Position numbers and translations under genes: made by a program
Notes under the pieces: generated by a model
Database searches by the model: none
Told to the model about the DNA's origin: nothing
Seen by the model: the letters and a program-made list of their open reading frames with translations, nothing else
In this document: piece after piece, positions 11,754 to 22,945 of the stretch
How positions within the stretch are numbered: the stretch's first letter is position 1
How the letters are laid out: every line of letters begins with the position of its first letter
Assembly (NCBI GenBank): GCA_025618425.1
Contig: CM046833.1
Coordinates: 33,974,247 to 34,038,246, forward strand
Length of the DNA stretch: 64,000 nt
Origin: Heliocidaris tuberculata
Lineage: Eukaryota > Echinodermata > Echinoidea > Camarodonta > Echinometridae
Direction of reading: 5' to 3'

Positions 11754-13263
11754 CAGGGGCTGCGGAGCGTCTTTCAAAGTGGGGGGGGGGGGGGCACCAA
11801 CAAAAAGGGGCACTTTTGGGGGAAAAAAGGGCACCTACACACGGTGAATACACTATCGAGATCATTTTCGACACATTGACTCTTAACATGGTTGTAGATA
11901 AAAACTACTTTGCAATGGAGTGTAATGGTCTGATTATTCATATATATATTTAAGATATTTTGAATAGCAGTGATTTTCCTAATATGATAAGAAGACAATG
12001 GTAAATGCGAGCGAGCTTTGGAAAAATTTCTGAAAAAAATTGTCCTCCTTCCTGTTATGATTTAGGGGCACTGCTCATTCTTATATAATTTTAGGGGATT
12101 GTGCCCCTCCTGCCCCCTGCTCCACTGCCTCACCTTGTGCTGATATTATTATTATTATTATGACGCCTCTCTGATTATTTGGAGGTAGGTACATGGATAT
12201 GGCTCTTTTGGGGACTTTAGGGCACAGTTTGGAAGCGACATCGGGGTATATAGGTAAAATATATTAAATGTATATAAGTATATAGGTAGGTCACTTATCA
12301 GAGGACAAAAGGGGCACTTATCAAAAGGGAAAATAATACTATAAGAAAGAAAAAGGGGCACTGATCAGAAGTAAAAGGGGCACTTAAAAAGAGGCATTTA
12401 TCAGAGGTGAATAGGGCACTTATCATACGGAAAAAATGCACTATTAGAAAGGAAAATGGGCGCTAATCAGACGAAAACAGGGACACTTTCAAAGGGGGTA
12501 CTTATCTGAGCTTAAAAGGGGGCACTTATCAGAAGTTGAAAAGGGCACTTATTAGGAAGAAGAAGGGGCAGTCACACGAAGAAAAAGGGTCACTTATCAG
12601 AGGTGAAAAGCCGGGGCATTTATAAGAAGGGAAAATTGCACTATTAGAACGGAAAATGGGCACTAATCAGACGAAAAACAAAGGCACAGATTTCAAAAGG
12701 GGCAATAATGTCTATGGCTAAAAGAGGCACTTATCAGAAGGTGAAAAGGGCATAATCAGAAAGAAGAAGGGGCGCTGTTATGCGAAGGAAAAGGGGCACT
12801 TATCAGAAGGAAAAAGGGCACTATTAGAACGGAAAATGGGCGCTAATCAGACGAAAATAGGGACACTTGTTGGATTTCAAAGGGGCACTTATCAGAAGGT
12901 GAAAAGGGCATTTATCAGAAAGAAGAAGGGGCGCAGTTATGCGAAGGAAAAGGGGCACTTATCAGAGGTGAAAAGGGGCACTTATCAGAAGGAATAATTG
13001 CACTATTAGAACGGAAAATGGGCAATAATCAGATAAAAAAGGGCACTTATCGGATTTCAAAAGAGGTTGTAATGTCTGAGGTTAAAGGGGCATTTATCAG
13101 AAGGTAAAAAGGGCATTCATTAGAAAGGAAAAAAAGGGGTACTATACGAAGAAAAAGAGGGCACTTTTCATAGATAAAAAGGGGCAATTTTGGGGTACTT
13201 GAAAAAGTGGGGGGGGGGGGCACTGTGCCCCCCTGCCCCCCCCCCCCGGGAGCGCCGCCTCTG
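11754..13263. mobile_element. Non-autonomous hAT-like element filled with a minisatellite
   Basis: The element begins CAGGGGCTGCGGAGCG and ends GGGAGCGCCGCCTCTG (reverse complement CAGAGGCGGCGCTCCC), so the termini form an imperfect inverted repeat. The flanking octamers CTGACAAC (11746-11753) and CTTACAAC (13264-13271) differ at one position, the 8-bp target duplication expected for hAT. Poly-G lies just inside the left end and poly-C just inside the right. Most of the inside, about 12290-13190, is a degenerate tandem array of AAAAGGGGCACTTATCAGAA-type units. No transposase is encoded. Confidence 0.8.
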
Positions 13264-13274
13264 CTTACAACCAG

Positions 13275-13765
13275 CGGGTAACGATTTTTAATAACTCTTT
13301 GAACTCTTTCAGTCTTTGACAAAATCAATAGCAAAATGAAAAATACATTCCAAAAATAAATGGCCAAAGACGTAAACTGACCAGGCCTTATAAATGACTG
13401 TGCAATATTATGAAGTTGCAGGACAAAAGCAAATAAAGAAGTGTTCACGTGACCCCCTTGTGCGCCCCTCCCAGTTGGTATGGAATTTTAAAAAAAAGTA
13501 ACATTATTTCGCCTGATGATACTTTTTTGTTTTTGATAAAGGAGATTTCTGCTCGCTAGCTTTTTTTTTTTTTTTTTTTTGTGGGGGGGGGGGGGGTGTG
13601 TTCGAATCCTCTGAACCCCTCTCCACTCCCCCTGTTACAGGCCGTTATAGCCATGGACCTACTAAAAACGAAGTTGAATAATTCTTTGAATGACGCTTTG
13701 AAAAAAAATCGATTGCAACATGGCATAATGTACAAAATTCGAAAATAAATGGTAATAGACGACAT
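13275..13765. repeat. Two direct copies of a roughly 100-bp segment around poly-T/poly-G
   Basis: 13285-13375 and 13660-13760 align: TTTAATAACTCTTTGAACTC with TTGAATAATTCTTTGAATGA, then similar AAATCRAT and AAATAAATGG blocks. Between them are a poly-T and a poly-G run. Another poly-G/poly-C pair at about 13937-13982 follows. Confidence 0.6.
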
Positions 13766-13989
13766 CGATTAATCATAGATTTGCCTGATTAGGAGGTTAC
13801 AGGACAAAATCGAAATAAAATTTATGAAAATAGACGGTGAGACCGATATTTTATCACGTTACTTTCCCTTTCCATCATCTCTCCCATCGCTTTTTATTTT
13901 TATTTTTTTTTCAAGTGGACCTCTGATCGCCAACGGGGGGGGGGGGGGGGGTTCGTTCGAACCTAATGACCCCCCCCCCCCCTAGTTAT

Positions 13990-15235
13990 GGGCCTGGCGA
14001 ACTCTATTCGAATGCAAATAACCACATAAATCAACAGTAGAATATCGCCTACACGACAGTTGGTAAATACCCATGCAAAAATCATCGACTGAAAAATTAT
14101 TTACACAAATCGAAAAATTGTCTGACTTAAGTACCAACTGTTAGACCTAACTGAGTTATGTGTATGATGTAGTTCATGTACATGTATCTTTGGTGTAGTT
14201 GGATCACGTGCCATCATATACTGTATAGCTAGTATAAGCTAATAGTAACAGTAATGTTCCAGTGTGCCCTTGATTTTTCGGGTAGATCTAGTTAGGTGCC
14301 ATGTCTCTTGAGTTTATGATGAATTTGAAAGATATTACTTGCCAGACCCCCTCTGACTGAATAAGTGAGAAAGTGAGAATAGACTCAGTCTCACTCTCTC
14401 AGTTTCAGAGTCGGACAATGTCTCAGATAATGTCGGTGGTCTATTTCTTCTTCATTGAAATTTAGAGTAAATCTATATTATTTTAATATTAGTAATTATC
14501 TAAAACTTTCAACTCTGAACCCCAAATTTGTAACATAGTAAGAGTTGAAGAGTTCTTGAATCAGGTAATCTAGCAAATTTGAGAAAATTAAATCTTGATA
14601 AGAGCGATTTTGCTGCCTGTTTTTAACTACTGCAACAGTGAATGTTTCAACCAGGCCTACATAGATATGGGCCTATGAGTAGGAATGGCTATGACTAGAC
14701 TCAAGAATCTACTTCTTTTGTAATGACAATGATCTTTTTTCTTAGCCTTCTTACTCTTAGAACTAATAAAAGACATGTATTGCTATACCAGTGTTACTTG
14801 GAATCAAAGAATAGCAAGTGCAAATCGTTACTAAAAACTAATCAGACCTTCCTCTTCAACATGCAAAGTTCCCTCATCAAGTCAGGTCAGTTTGAATAAC
14901 CTATTGCAAGAACATTCTGTAGTTTCCTTATAAACCTTAATCAGATAATTTTATTTGTGAAAACTAGACCCTCCCCCTACAAGTGGTCCTTCCATTAAGA
15001 AAGCCCTTGCTATTATGAGGTCCACTTTAGGCAAAGACTTTTAAATAGTATCAAAACAGATTAATCTCCCCTACTTCCGTAGTACATTTGGCAGGCGTAA
15101 CTTGCTGTGTCAAAAAGTCACATTTTTTCTTGATATTTCATATCTTACTCCATCTTTTTTGAGTCTGATTTTTGTACGAGAGAAGGATGGATATTTTTTT
15201 TTTTAAATCTTGAACCTTAATTGTCAATAAATGCC
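13990..15235. other. No recognisable gene
   Basis: AT-rich sequence without a splice-bounded exon, an inverted repeat or a long ORF. Confidence 0.4.
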
Positions 15236-15239
15236 ACTG

Positions 15240-16065
15240 TGAATCCCGGGATCATGCCTGCTTTTTGACAGAGTCATCTGCCATAGGGTTAACACGTGGA
15301 AACAGGGATTTTAAGAATGATTATAGTTCACCTAGTATTACCTTGAATTTATTGCAAATTTGGCTTACATGTAATTTGATACAGTACTCTGAAAAAACTT
15401 AATGAAGCCTCAAAAAGTGGAAGAGACCCCGCATAAATAACGGGAATATGCATGCTTTGGGCTTTCCAGCTCCCATAGGTAACACATGGAAACAGGGATT
15501 TTGAAATGATTTTCATTTCCCTAGCATTTATTTGAAATTATGAAAAATGTGATTTACATGAATTTTCAAGCTCTGAAAGGGTATAATTTAGGCTCGATGA
15601 GTCCAATAGACCCCGCATAAATAAACGGGAGTATGCATGCTTTTCACCCCCCCCCCCAAAAAAAAAGTCTCGTCTGCCGTAGGTTTACACGCGAAAACAA
15701 GGAATTTTAGGATGATTATAATTCTCTTTGGTTTTATTTGAAAATATATAAACTGTGATTTACATGAAATTTAAAGCTCTGAAAAGGTATACTTAAGGCT
15801 CGATGAGTCTAATAGATCCCGCATAAATAAACGGGAATATGCCTGCTTTTGGTCTTCCAGCTCCCATAGGTTAACACATGGAAACAGGGATTTTGAAATG
15901 ATTTTAATTCCCCTAGTGTTTATTTGAAATTATGAAAAATGTGATTTACATGAAATTTCAAGCTCTGAAAAGGTATGATTAAGGCTCGATAAGTCCAATA
16001 GACCCCGCATAAATCCCCGGGAATATGCATGCTTTTGACCCCCCCCCCCAAAAAAAAAAATAATA
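15240..16065. repeat. Satellite, about 190-bp unit, with alternating (about 390-bp) higher-order pattern
   Basis: Units begin near 15290, 15480, 15670 and 15870 with AACAC-GGAAACAGGGATTTT-type blocks and end with GACCCCGCATAAATAAACGG then ATATGCATGCTTT. A partial unit precedes 15290 and a truncated one follows 16065. Units at 15480 and 15870 are closer to each other than to their neighbours. Some unit ends carry a poly-C plus poly-A insertion in place of TTCCAGCTCCCATAGG. Confidence 0.85.
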
Positions 16066-16694
16066 ATAATTAAAAATAAATAAATAAAAAATAAATAAAA
16101 TAATTTGCCATATAACACGTGAAACCGTTTGTTGTTGTTGATGGCGTAATGAATTGTGGCGTGTACTGGCCAGGGCGTGTAGTATCGATCACGTGAGATC
16201 GACGACATCCACTGAGATTGTGCGCTAGCAGACGAACGTCCGCCCGAAGGCAAGCCCAGCCGGGAAGAAGAAACTCGAACTAAATTCCAGTTCACTATTA
16301 GCCTATGTTTCTCTTAGTATGTAAAATGTAAAATTCATAAATTCATGTAAGCAGTGTTCTATCACCGAATTACGCCTAGCCAAATGACTGATGTTAGATC
16401 ATGCAAGCAGAATAGCTGAGCTGAATAGCGACCGACAAGGTGTCTAACCCTAGCTAGCTAGGCTAGGGTCTACCCTTCTGCAATCCCGATCGAGGTGGTG
16501 GCGTTGCCGATGGAACTCTGTCTGCCTGCTGAAGGTGTTCTCCTCAAACTTGGCTCATCGAAGTATTTTGCTTGCTGATCGTCGTTTAGTTTGGCTTCAG
16601 TCAACGAGACCGACATCCCCGAGAGACAGACAATGTAGTGGGAGGGGGTTCTGAACCCTATTATGGATATGAGTCAGACACTGACAGTCTATGA

Positions 16695-16983
16695 CAGGGG
16701 CGGATGCCGGATGTAGTCAAATGGGGGAACACAAATTATGCAGGGCTGTCAACTTTGGGGTACTGCTTGGAGGGAGATTCGTATTTTTTACTTGGGCGGG
16801 GGGGGGGGGGGGTTATCAGATTTAATGAGGTCCAGTTTTCCTCCATTATTCTCTGACAAACAACAACAACAAAAAAAGTGTTCAGTTTTAAAAGAGGGGC
16901 ACAGTGATGTATAATTTTCTTTCAAAGGGACGGGACGGGACGGCACGGGACGGGATTGCCCCCCCCCCCCCAATCTGCCACTG
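16695..16983. mobile_element. 289-bp hAT-like MITE
   Basis: The left end is CAGGGGCGGATGCCGG and the right end is CCAATCTGCCACTG (reverse complement CAGTGGCAGATTGG). The flanking octamers GTCTATGA (16687-16694) and GTCCATGA (16984-16991) differ at one base. Internal poly-G and poly-C runs mirror each other near the two ends. A short GGGACGGGACGG repeat lies near 16927. Confidence 0.8.
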
Positions 16984-18833
16984 GTCCATGAGATTGTCAG
17001 GTCATTCTTGCGGGGTGGGCCTTTTTACAAGTTTTCTCGGAGGGCTAATAGACCGACATTGTTAGCCTTGTGGGCTCCCAATCTAATGTTGCTCGATCCA
17101 GTTTTATTTACATTTTACGCAAGAGCCCGCGTATGCCTGTAGTTTGTAGTTCAAGAGAATGTAATCTCATGTGATATGGTTCAAGTTTTTAGAAATACGA
17201 ACAAAGATGTCCACAGCTTGTCAATTATAGGTTTACACCATATTGCCTGCATATTTAAAGTAATTTGAAGAGAAGTGATTGTCACATTACCTGAACTATA
17301 GGCTGTAACAAATACTTTTTTTTAAACATAAGTAGAAGAATTATAACACTGATTTTTTTTCTCTCTCTGTCGTATCCATTTTAGACACTATTGACTAATA
17401 TAAGTCAGATTGCTTTGTACTGAAGACATCATCATTTTCATTTCAATCTTTTGTTCTCTTAAAAAGCTACTCCTTTGCTTGTACAAGTAATCAGTTAGCT
17501 GAAAGGAAATATGCTATACTTATTATTAAATCGCATGTGAAACTTTTATATTTGTGTACCTTTCAAAATCATATGTTTATTTCAAAGAAAATTATGGGAA
17601 GAGAGACAGAATAGGCACATTTGTAAACCTATCAAAAGTGCAGGCTTTTGCATCATATAATACCAGGCAGTTTAGTGCCACCTCTTTGGTTTGACAACAG
17701 TCAGACAGTGATAAATTAGAATACCATAAAAATGGAAATTAACAGTTAAGACTCAGTCCTCTGGTTAGACAATAGGTATAAAAATATAGATATATGAATA
17801 ATCTTCAGTATATATTTAGCGTAATTATAGGTACATGCAAGTATTAATGAAGTATTGCAAATCATATATTATTTCATCTTTTTTACACTTGAAAAAATCT
17901 GCCTACAATCATTTTTCTTCCTACAAAGACTAAACTAATCTTGTATTTAAAACTTAACACTGAAATATTGTTGCATCAACTAAATAAGGGCATTCTTGTC
18001 CTCAGCTGGCCATATTTGTGCTTACAATGTAACTAGGCATGAATAATTATCAAGAAAATGTAACCTATTTTGTGATGGAAGTAAGGTATATGTATACCAT
18101 TCTAATTAAGCATTGCATATGAACAAATATACCAGTTGTTGCCCAACTCATTTAGAAAGTGCCTAAGTTATTGCACATACTCTAGGCAGAGAAAATATAA
18201 ACAGTAGTAGAAATTGATTTAAAATTCTGGAATAATATGAGTTAATGTAAGTGCAAAGCACCAATCTTCTTTAAAAACAATATCCAAACTGATATTAACA
18301 ATGAGCAATTTTTTGATGTTTACAGAATATCAGCTACCAGTTTGTCAGCTTTCGCTACTTTGTATACATTACCCATTGTAATGTCCATTATATATCTGAA
18401 ATATCATTTTATACATCGCTTTTTTTTCTATGACAAGTCTCTGTTCCAATTCTTGTGAATAGTCCAGAGAGCAATGAATTTTCCATTTTTGTAATATTAA
18501 TAATAAAATCAGATATTTAGTGATGCTATAAACATAAAGTACCACTGCACTTACAAATTGGGGAAGAATGCAAAATACAAAATATCAAGGGAGGTAAAGG
18601 TTCAAGTATGTAAACCAAAATGGGGAAGATATAGAAATTGAATTTGCAGGTAAGCAGAAGATGTAATTCTACTGTATTTAATAACGCTGATGGGAGCTAT
18701 GGGATTGATGATGAATATAGTCTCAGATTGTACAACTACATGTACCTATATGAGCAAAGAGCAAAAATTTCCCACAAGGAAACCCCAAAACTAATCATTT
18801 AACATGTCATCTTCTTAACTTGTTAGGGGAACC
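16984..18833. other. No recognisable gene
   Basis: AT-rich sequence, no supported exon or structured repeat. Confidence 0.4.
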
Positions 18834-18976
18834 TGGGCAGCGCTTCATCAAACCGTTATAAATACAAGTTCGCCGACATCCCCTTGAAAGACGTGCATTA
18901 AAAATAACATACATTTCAAATTTTCAATGGGATGTCGGCGAACTTATACTTGAGACGGTTGGATGCAACAATGCCC
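18834..18976. mobile_element. Foldback MITE
   Basis: The left arm, GGGCAGCGCTTCATC followed by AACCGTT and AAGTTCGCCGACATCCC, is mirrored by GGGATGTCGGCGAACTT, GACGGTTGGATG and CAATGCCC on the right. The arms are about 50 bp with an AT-rich loop of about 35 bp. No target duplication could be assigned. Confidence 0.75.
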
Positions 18977-19079
18977 TGTTTGGTATACATGAACAAAACC
19001 CATGGCAATGTATACATGGACATTTAATAATGGTAAGATGAAAGACTATTTAAGTGTGTATTTCGTCACTATTTTTTTT

Positions 19080-19108
19080 TTTTTTTTTTTTTTTTGGGGG
19101 GGGGGGGT
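19080..19108. repeat. Poly-T followed by poly-G
   Basis: A run of T passes directly into a run of G, the same composite tract seen at 13561 and 34003. Confidence 0.9.
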
Positions 19109-19410
19109 CTCTATGGTCTGCATGACAATAAGCTCCTTTCATGTCTCCACAGTTTTAGTTTACACACCTAGGGATTAATTATTTTTCTAATTCTGGATGA
19201 AATGTAGGTAAATGCAATACAACAGAAAAAAAAGTCTTACAGTAACTACACGTTTATGTACGCAACATGCAGTTAAAATAATGCACATAGAAGTTTTGGG
19301 ATTGTCACTGGTCTTACACTTAAATACTAGAGTAATTTATGTCTAGGCCGTACAGTAAGTAGTTTTTCAATGTAAAGTAAATAGATGAAATCTGGTCTAC
19401 AAGTATGTTC

Positions 19411-20144
19411 TCAATTCAATTCAATTCAATTTATTTATTTCACAAAAATCACACGAGTTAATATATACATCGAAAAGTGTGAAGATCTAACACCCTAGAA
19501 AAGCCAGTGGCTTGAGATTGCAGGGGAATCCATAACATAAATGACAGTTTGGTGATACAGTAAGCAGACAAATATAAAACAAGCAATAAAAGTTATGATA
19601 CAAAATACAGAACACAAAACAAAATAACAATATTAAAAATAAAAACATTACAGAAGGACGTAAGTTATATCACAATTTTTAGTCGGAAGGATGTCATTTA
19701 AAGAGTCTTTGAAAGAGTTTACGACGGCCATATTTTTAAGTAAGTGGTCAAGATTATTCCAGGATTCAGCACCTTTATATTTTATTGAATTTACCCGTCT
19801 CAATTTCAATTGAATACGGCAAGAAAATATTATCTTTTTGTCTTGTATTGACATTATGTTTTTTTATCAATGGTATTAAAGTAATCATTAAAGGCAGCTG
19901 GTAACATATTGTTCATATAACGATACATAAATAGTGCTGTTTTAATTGTTATATTATCAGATAGATTAACGGTACTGAATTTCTTAAAAAGAGGTGGGGT
20001 ATGGGCAAGATAATGAGTGTTTGAACATAAACGAATAGCTTTCTTTTGTAAAACGATTAACCGGTTCAAATGACACGAGCTGATGATTATACAAATGAGT
20101 GGTCTACACATCATCGTCGTCCTTGTCATCACTGCTTTCATCAT
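19411..20144 (-). mobile_element. Non-LTR retrotransposon 3' end (LINE, Jockey/CR1-like), decayed
   Basis: Minus-strand translation from 20144 gives the conserved region downstream of a LINE reverse transcriptase, including HLNRLIVLQKKAIRLCSN, FKKFSTVNLSDNI and FMYRYMNNMLP. A one-base shift in an A-run near 19856 moves the frame, after which FSCRIQLKLRRVNSIKYKG, AESWNNL and VVNSFKDSLNDIL follow to the stop near 19648. The element ends in an AATTC/GAATT pentamer tail at 19411-19430. Only the terminal few hundred bases are present, as in 5'-truncated copies. The clade call is from memory of motifs. Confidence 0.85.
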
Positions 20145-20157
20145 CAGATATGTTGTA

Positions 20158-20240
20158 GCGGTCTACGCCCGATAGACCGCGGGTCAGATAGACCGCAGGG
20201 CCTGTAGACCGCGGGGCCGATAGACCGCGGTGTCTGAAAT
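20158..20240. repeat. Short tandem repeat of GATAGACCGCGG units
   Basis: Four to five imperfect copies of GATAGACCGCGG with a spacing near 16-21 bases. The last copy and its flank, CGGGGCCGATAGACCGCGG then GTCTGAAATGTA, recur in inverted orientation at 22905-22945. Confidence 0.8.
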
Positions 20241-20455
20241 GTAACGCATTTTCACATCACGTCTTAAAAGCATAATGACTCAAATAATTCATGTATCTTA
20301 ATCCGGGGGGGGGGGGGGGGGGGGGGTTTATCTTCCATTGAAATCCGTACAGCATCCGCGAACCTGAAAACGAGGAAAAAGGGTAGTTTTTTAGGGTCGG
20401 GTGCGGATCCGCGGATCCGCGTTTAGGGTGTCAAAAACGAAAAATATTATACAAA

Positions 20456-20612
20456 TATTCAATGTTTATGAGTGCGATGGTTCCGAATATTACATGAGCG
20501 TGCAAGTTGAACCGTTCTATTCAACGACGCGAAGCGGAGTTGAATTGAATGGTTCAACTTGCACCGAATGTAATATTCGAACCGTCGCACGAATGAAAAC
20601 ATTGAATATTTG
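20456..20612. repeat. Palindrome with arms of about 62 bp
   Basis: 20456-20517 and 20551-20612 are near-perfect reverse complements (TATTCAATGTTT to GCAAGTTGAACC against GGTTCAACTTGC to AAACATTGAATA). The spacer of 33 bases contains a smaller repeat of ATTCAA/TTGAAT. Confidence 0.88.
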
Positions 20613-20885
20613 TTTTATACAACACACGATATACGATAGAAACCGGACTAAATGGACTAAATGAAACCGAGATAGGCCTAGGTCTGGACGAGGTCTTATT
20701 TTGCTTACACGGTTCAACTTGCACCGAATGTAATATTCGAACCGACCGCACGAATGAAAACATTGAATATTTGTTACAACACACGATATACGATAGGAAT
20801 AAGACTAAATCAATGGACTAATGAAACCAAGATAGATCTAACGTTAGGCCTACATGAAGGTCTGGACGAGGTCTTATTTTGCTTA
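20551..20885. repeat. Tandem duplication with 160-bp period
   Basis: GGTTCAACTTGCACCGAATG starts at 20551 and again at 20711. Both copies continue through CACGATATACGATAG and end GGTCTGGACGAGGTCTTATT. The first copy doubles as the right arm of the palindrome at 20456-20612. Confidence 0.9.
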
Positions 20886-21142
20886 CCTTTCGTACGTCAA
20901 TAGAAGGCTTTCCCGGTGTTCCAATATTATAAGGTCTAGGTCTACATGTAAGTTAGTTCCACATTGCAAATTCCAGATGGAAATCCATTAATATCTTAGT
21001 CACTAGTCACGAATCAGAAACTTCAAGTTTGTGTAAAAGTTAACTGTTCAAAACTTAGTAATATTCCGAAATTAGCAATGATGAAAATACAGTCCTCGTT
21101 TACAATTAATGTAGACCCTACAACGGAATACGCAAAGGTTAA

Positions 21143-21516
21143 AGGGGGTACCCAATGCTGAAACAATGTTAGTTCATTTAAAAGATCATGATTTTATTAG
21201 AAGAAAATCATCTGCCTTAACTTTTTTTAAAATTTGTGTTGCCAGGAAAATTCCCGAAATATGGTAAGACTTCAGGATATTTTGGCCCCTCAGCTGTGTC
21301 CCAATTTCAGCTAGGTTACCACAATGACGTCAAAGTGGTTACCCAGGTTCGCGTATTGCAGATGTGTTGCGCGCTAGACTGTACAAAATGCATTACACCT
21401 TGCGCGCATTTTGCTATAATTGCGCGACAAAGTAACCACTTTGACGTCATTGTGGTTACCTCGCTGAAATTGGGACACAGCTGAGGGGCCAAAATATCCA
21501 GCATTGGGTACCCCCT
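21143..21516. mobile_element. 374-bp MITE flanked by TTAA
   Basis: TTAA at 21139-21142 and 21517-21520 brackets the perfect inverted ends AGGGGGTACCCAATGCTG and CAGCATTGGGTACCCCCT. Internal arms continue as GATATTTTGGCCCCTCAGCT and, reversed, AGCTGAGGGGCCAAAATATC, then CCACAATGACGTCAAAGTGG on both sides. TTAA duplication is typical of piggyBac and Kolobok families. About 113 bp (roughly 21162-21275) interrupts the left arm only. Confidence 0.85.
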
Positions 21517-21814
21517 TTAAGGCTAGCCAAGCGAAACTGTGCGATGCATGCAGTGATGCGCATATCATATGTATGTATGCGCTGGCAGCGCAAAGGGTAC
21601 TTACGCGCGTGCAGTTAAGTACGTGCCCTGGTACGTGCAGTACGCAAGTTCAGTGTGTCCTGGGTTCTATTGCACGGTTGGTTTTGAGCGTGCAATAGAT
21701 GCACTATTGCACGGCTGGTTTTGTGTCAGCGTGCAACAGCTGTTTCTTCTGAATATCATGTGACCCACATTCATCCAATCAGGTGTCAAGGATCTACGTA
21801 TGTGTTGTATAAAT

Positions 21815-21905
21815 AATAATAATAAAAAAAAGTAATAACAATACTTGGTTCTTTTATAGCGCATTACACATAGCAATACTGCATGTCCCTGTGCGCTTTA
21901 TAAAG
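21815..21905. repeat. LINE/SINE tail-type repeat
   Basis: An AAT-rich stretch is followed by TTCTTTTATAGCGC and then GTGCGCTTTATAAAG. It belongs to the same tail family as 29554 and 35260 and lies inside the 20304-22330 element. Confidence 0.6.
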
Positions 21906-22645
21906 TAAGAACGAAATAACTTAGAAATAGGAAGGTGCATACAATGTAATGTTGGACACTGAGTTCATACTCTAAGTATTAAACAGATATCTTTTAAGGG
22001 AGATTTTGAACTTATCTAAGTTGCTTTCATATCTCATGATACCCTTTTCATATAAAAGGGTATCAAAATCACACTTCTGACCAAATGCAGGGAAAAAGGG
22101 TATGAAATTTAACACGGCCAATCCGCGGAAAGGGTACAATTTATTCAGAATTTGAGAATTTCGGTCGTATATGCTCGCCCTGTTAAGGGTGTAAAAACGA
22201 GCCGTTAATTATTTCTCTCCGTGTTTAGGGTATCAAAATCACAAAATCTGAATCCTCGTTTAGGGTGCTTTTCAGAGGGTAAAGTTCGAGGATGCTGGAC
22301 GGGTCTCAATGGAAGATCCCCCCCCCCGGGATCTTAATCAATTTTTCAATTTTATTTCCCCTTTTTTATATATTGATATTATCAACAAATTATGCTATTA
22401 TGTATGTGTCATTTAAAGGGAACATATGAATTACAAGTTAGTCTTTTAAAAAAGATTTCTTTCATATTTCCCTCTTTGATTTTGTCTGCTTCCACGTCAC
22501 CTTGCCCATAATGCTGTATTTCGCTGCTATCATGGCTATTGTTTGTTCAATCTTGGAGTGTTATAATTATGTAGGCCTACTAGGCCCTATGTTTTCTTCC
22601 GTATGAAAATAAATCAAACTGAACTTATATTTTTGATTATTAAAT

Positions 22646-22738
22646 TTTCATCAGTTTGCCGATGACACTAGCATATTCTTTTCTTCTAATAATTTAAATA
22701 ATACTGTCCTTGTTCTTAAAAATAAACTTATTGCATAA
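22646..22738 (+). pseudogene. Reverse transcriptase fragment (FADD box) of a non-LTR element
   Basis: The plus-strand frame reads FHQFADDTSIFF followed by about twenty more codons to a stop at 22736. The (F/Y)ADD motif followed by T-x-I-F is the catalytic core of LINE reverse transcriptases. Only this small piece is recognisable; flanking sequence is not coding. Confidence 0.75.
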
Positions 22739-22904
22739 TCCATTGAACATCAAAAAGTTAATGAGCGCATCCAGGAGGGGGTGACGATCCACCTGACATT
22801 TCTCTTATTTTTTTTTTTTTTTTAAAGTTTTGCTGTTAGTGCTTTCGATTGCAAGAGGTGTATAGTGATTTGAGCGAATGTGCGGAATTACTGGTGACTG
22901 GCGT

Positions 22905-22945
22905 GTACATTGAGACGCCGCGGTCTATCGGCCCCGAGGACTATC
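22905..22945 (-). repeat. Inverted copy of the GACCGCGG repeat flank
   Basis: On the minus strand this reads CGGGGCCGATAGACCGCGG then GTCTCAATGTAC, matching 20208-20248 on the plus strand. Similarity stops sharply beyond about 40 bases. Confidence 0.8.

Larger units (their letters stand above)
20304..22330. mobile_element. 2.0-kb non-autonomous DNA transposon with 8-9 bp target duplication
   Basis: Direct repeats ATCTTAATC at 20295-20303 and 22331-22339 flank the element. The ends are inverted: the left starts CGG plus poly-G then ATCTTCCATTGAAATCCGT; the right reads, inverted, poly-G then ATCTTCCATTGAGACCCGT. The match continues through CAGCATCC-CGAAC and a TTTAGGGTG block for about 100 bp. 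No transposase ORF is present. It carries a 62-bp-arm palindrome, a 160-bp tandem duplication, a TTAA-type MITE and a LINE-tail repeat nested inside. An 8- or 9-bp duplication suggests hAT or Mutator-like mobilisation. Confidence 0.8.
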
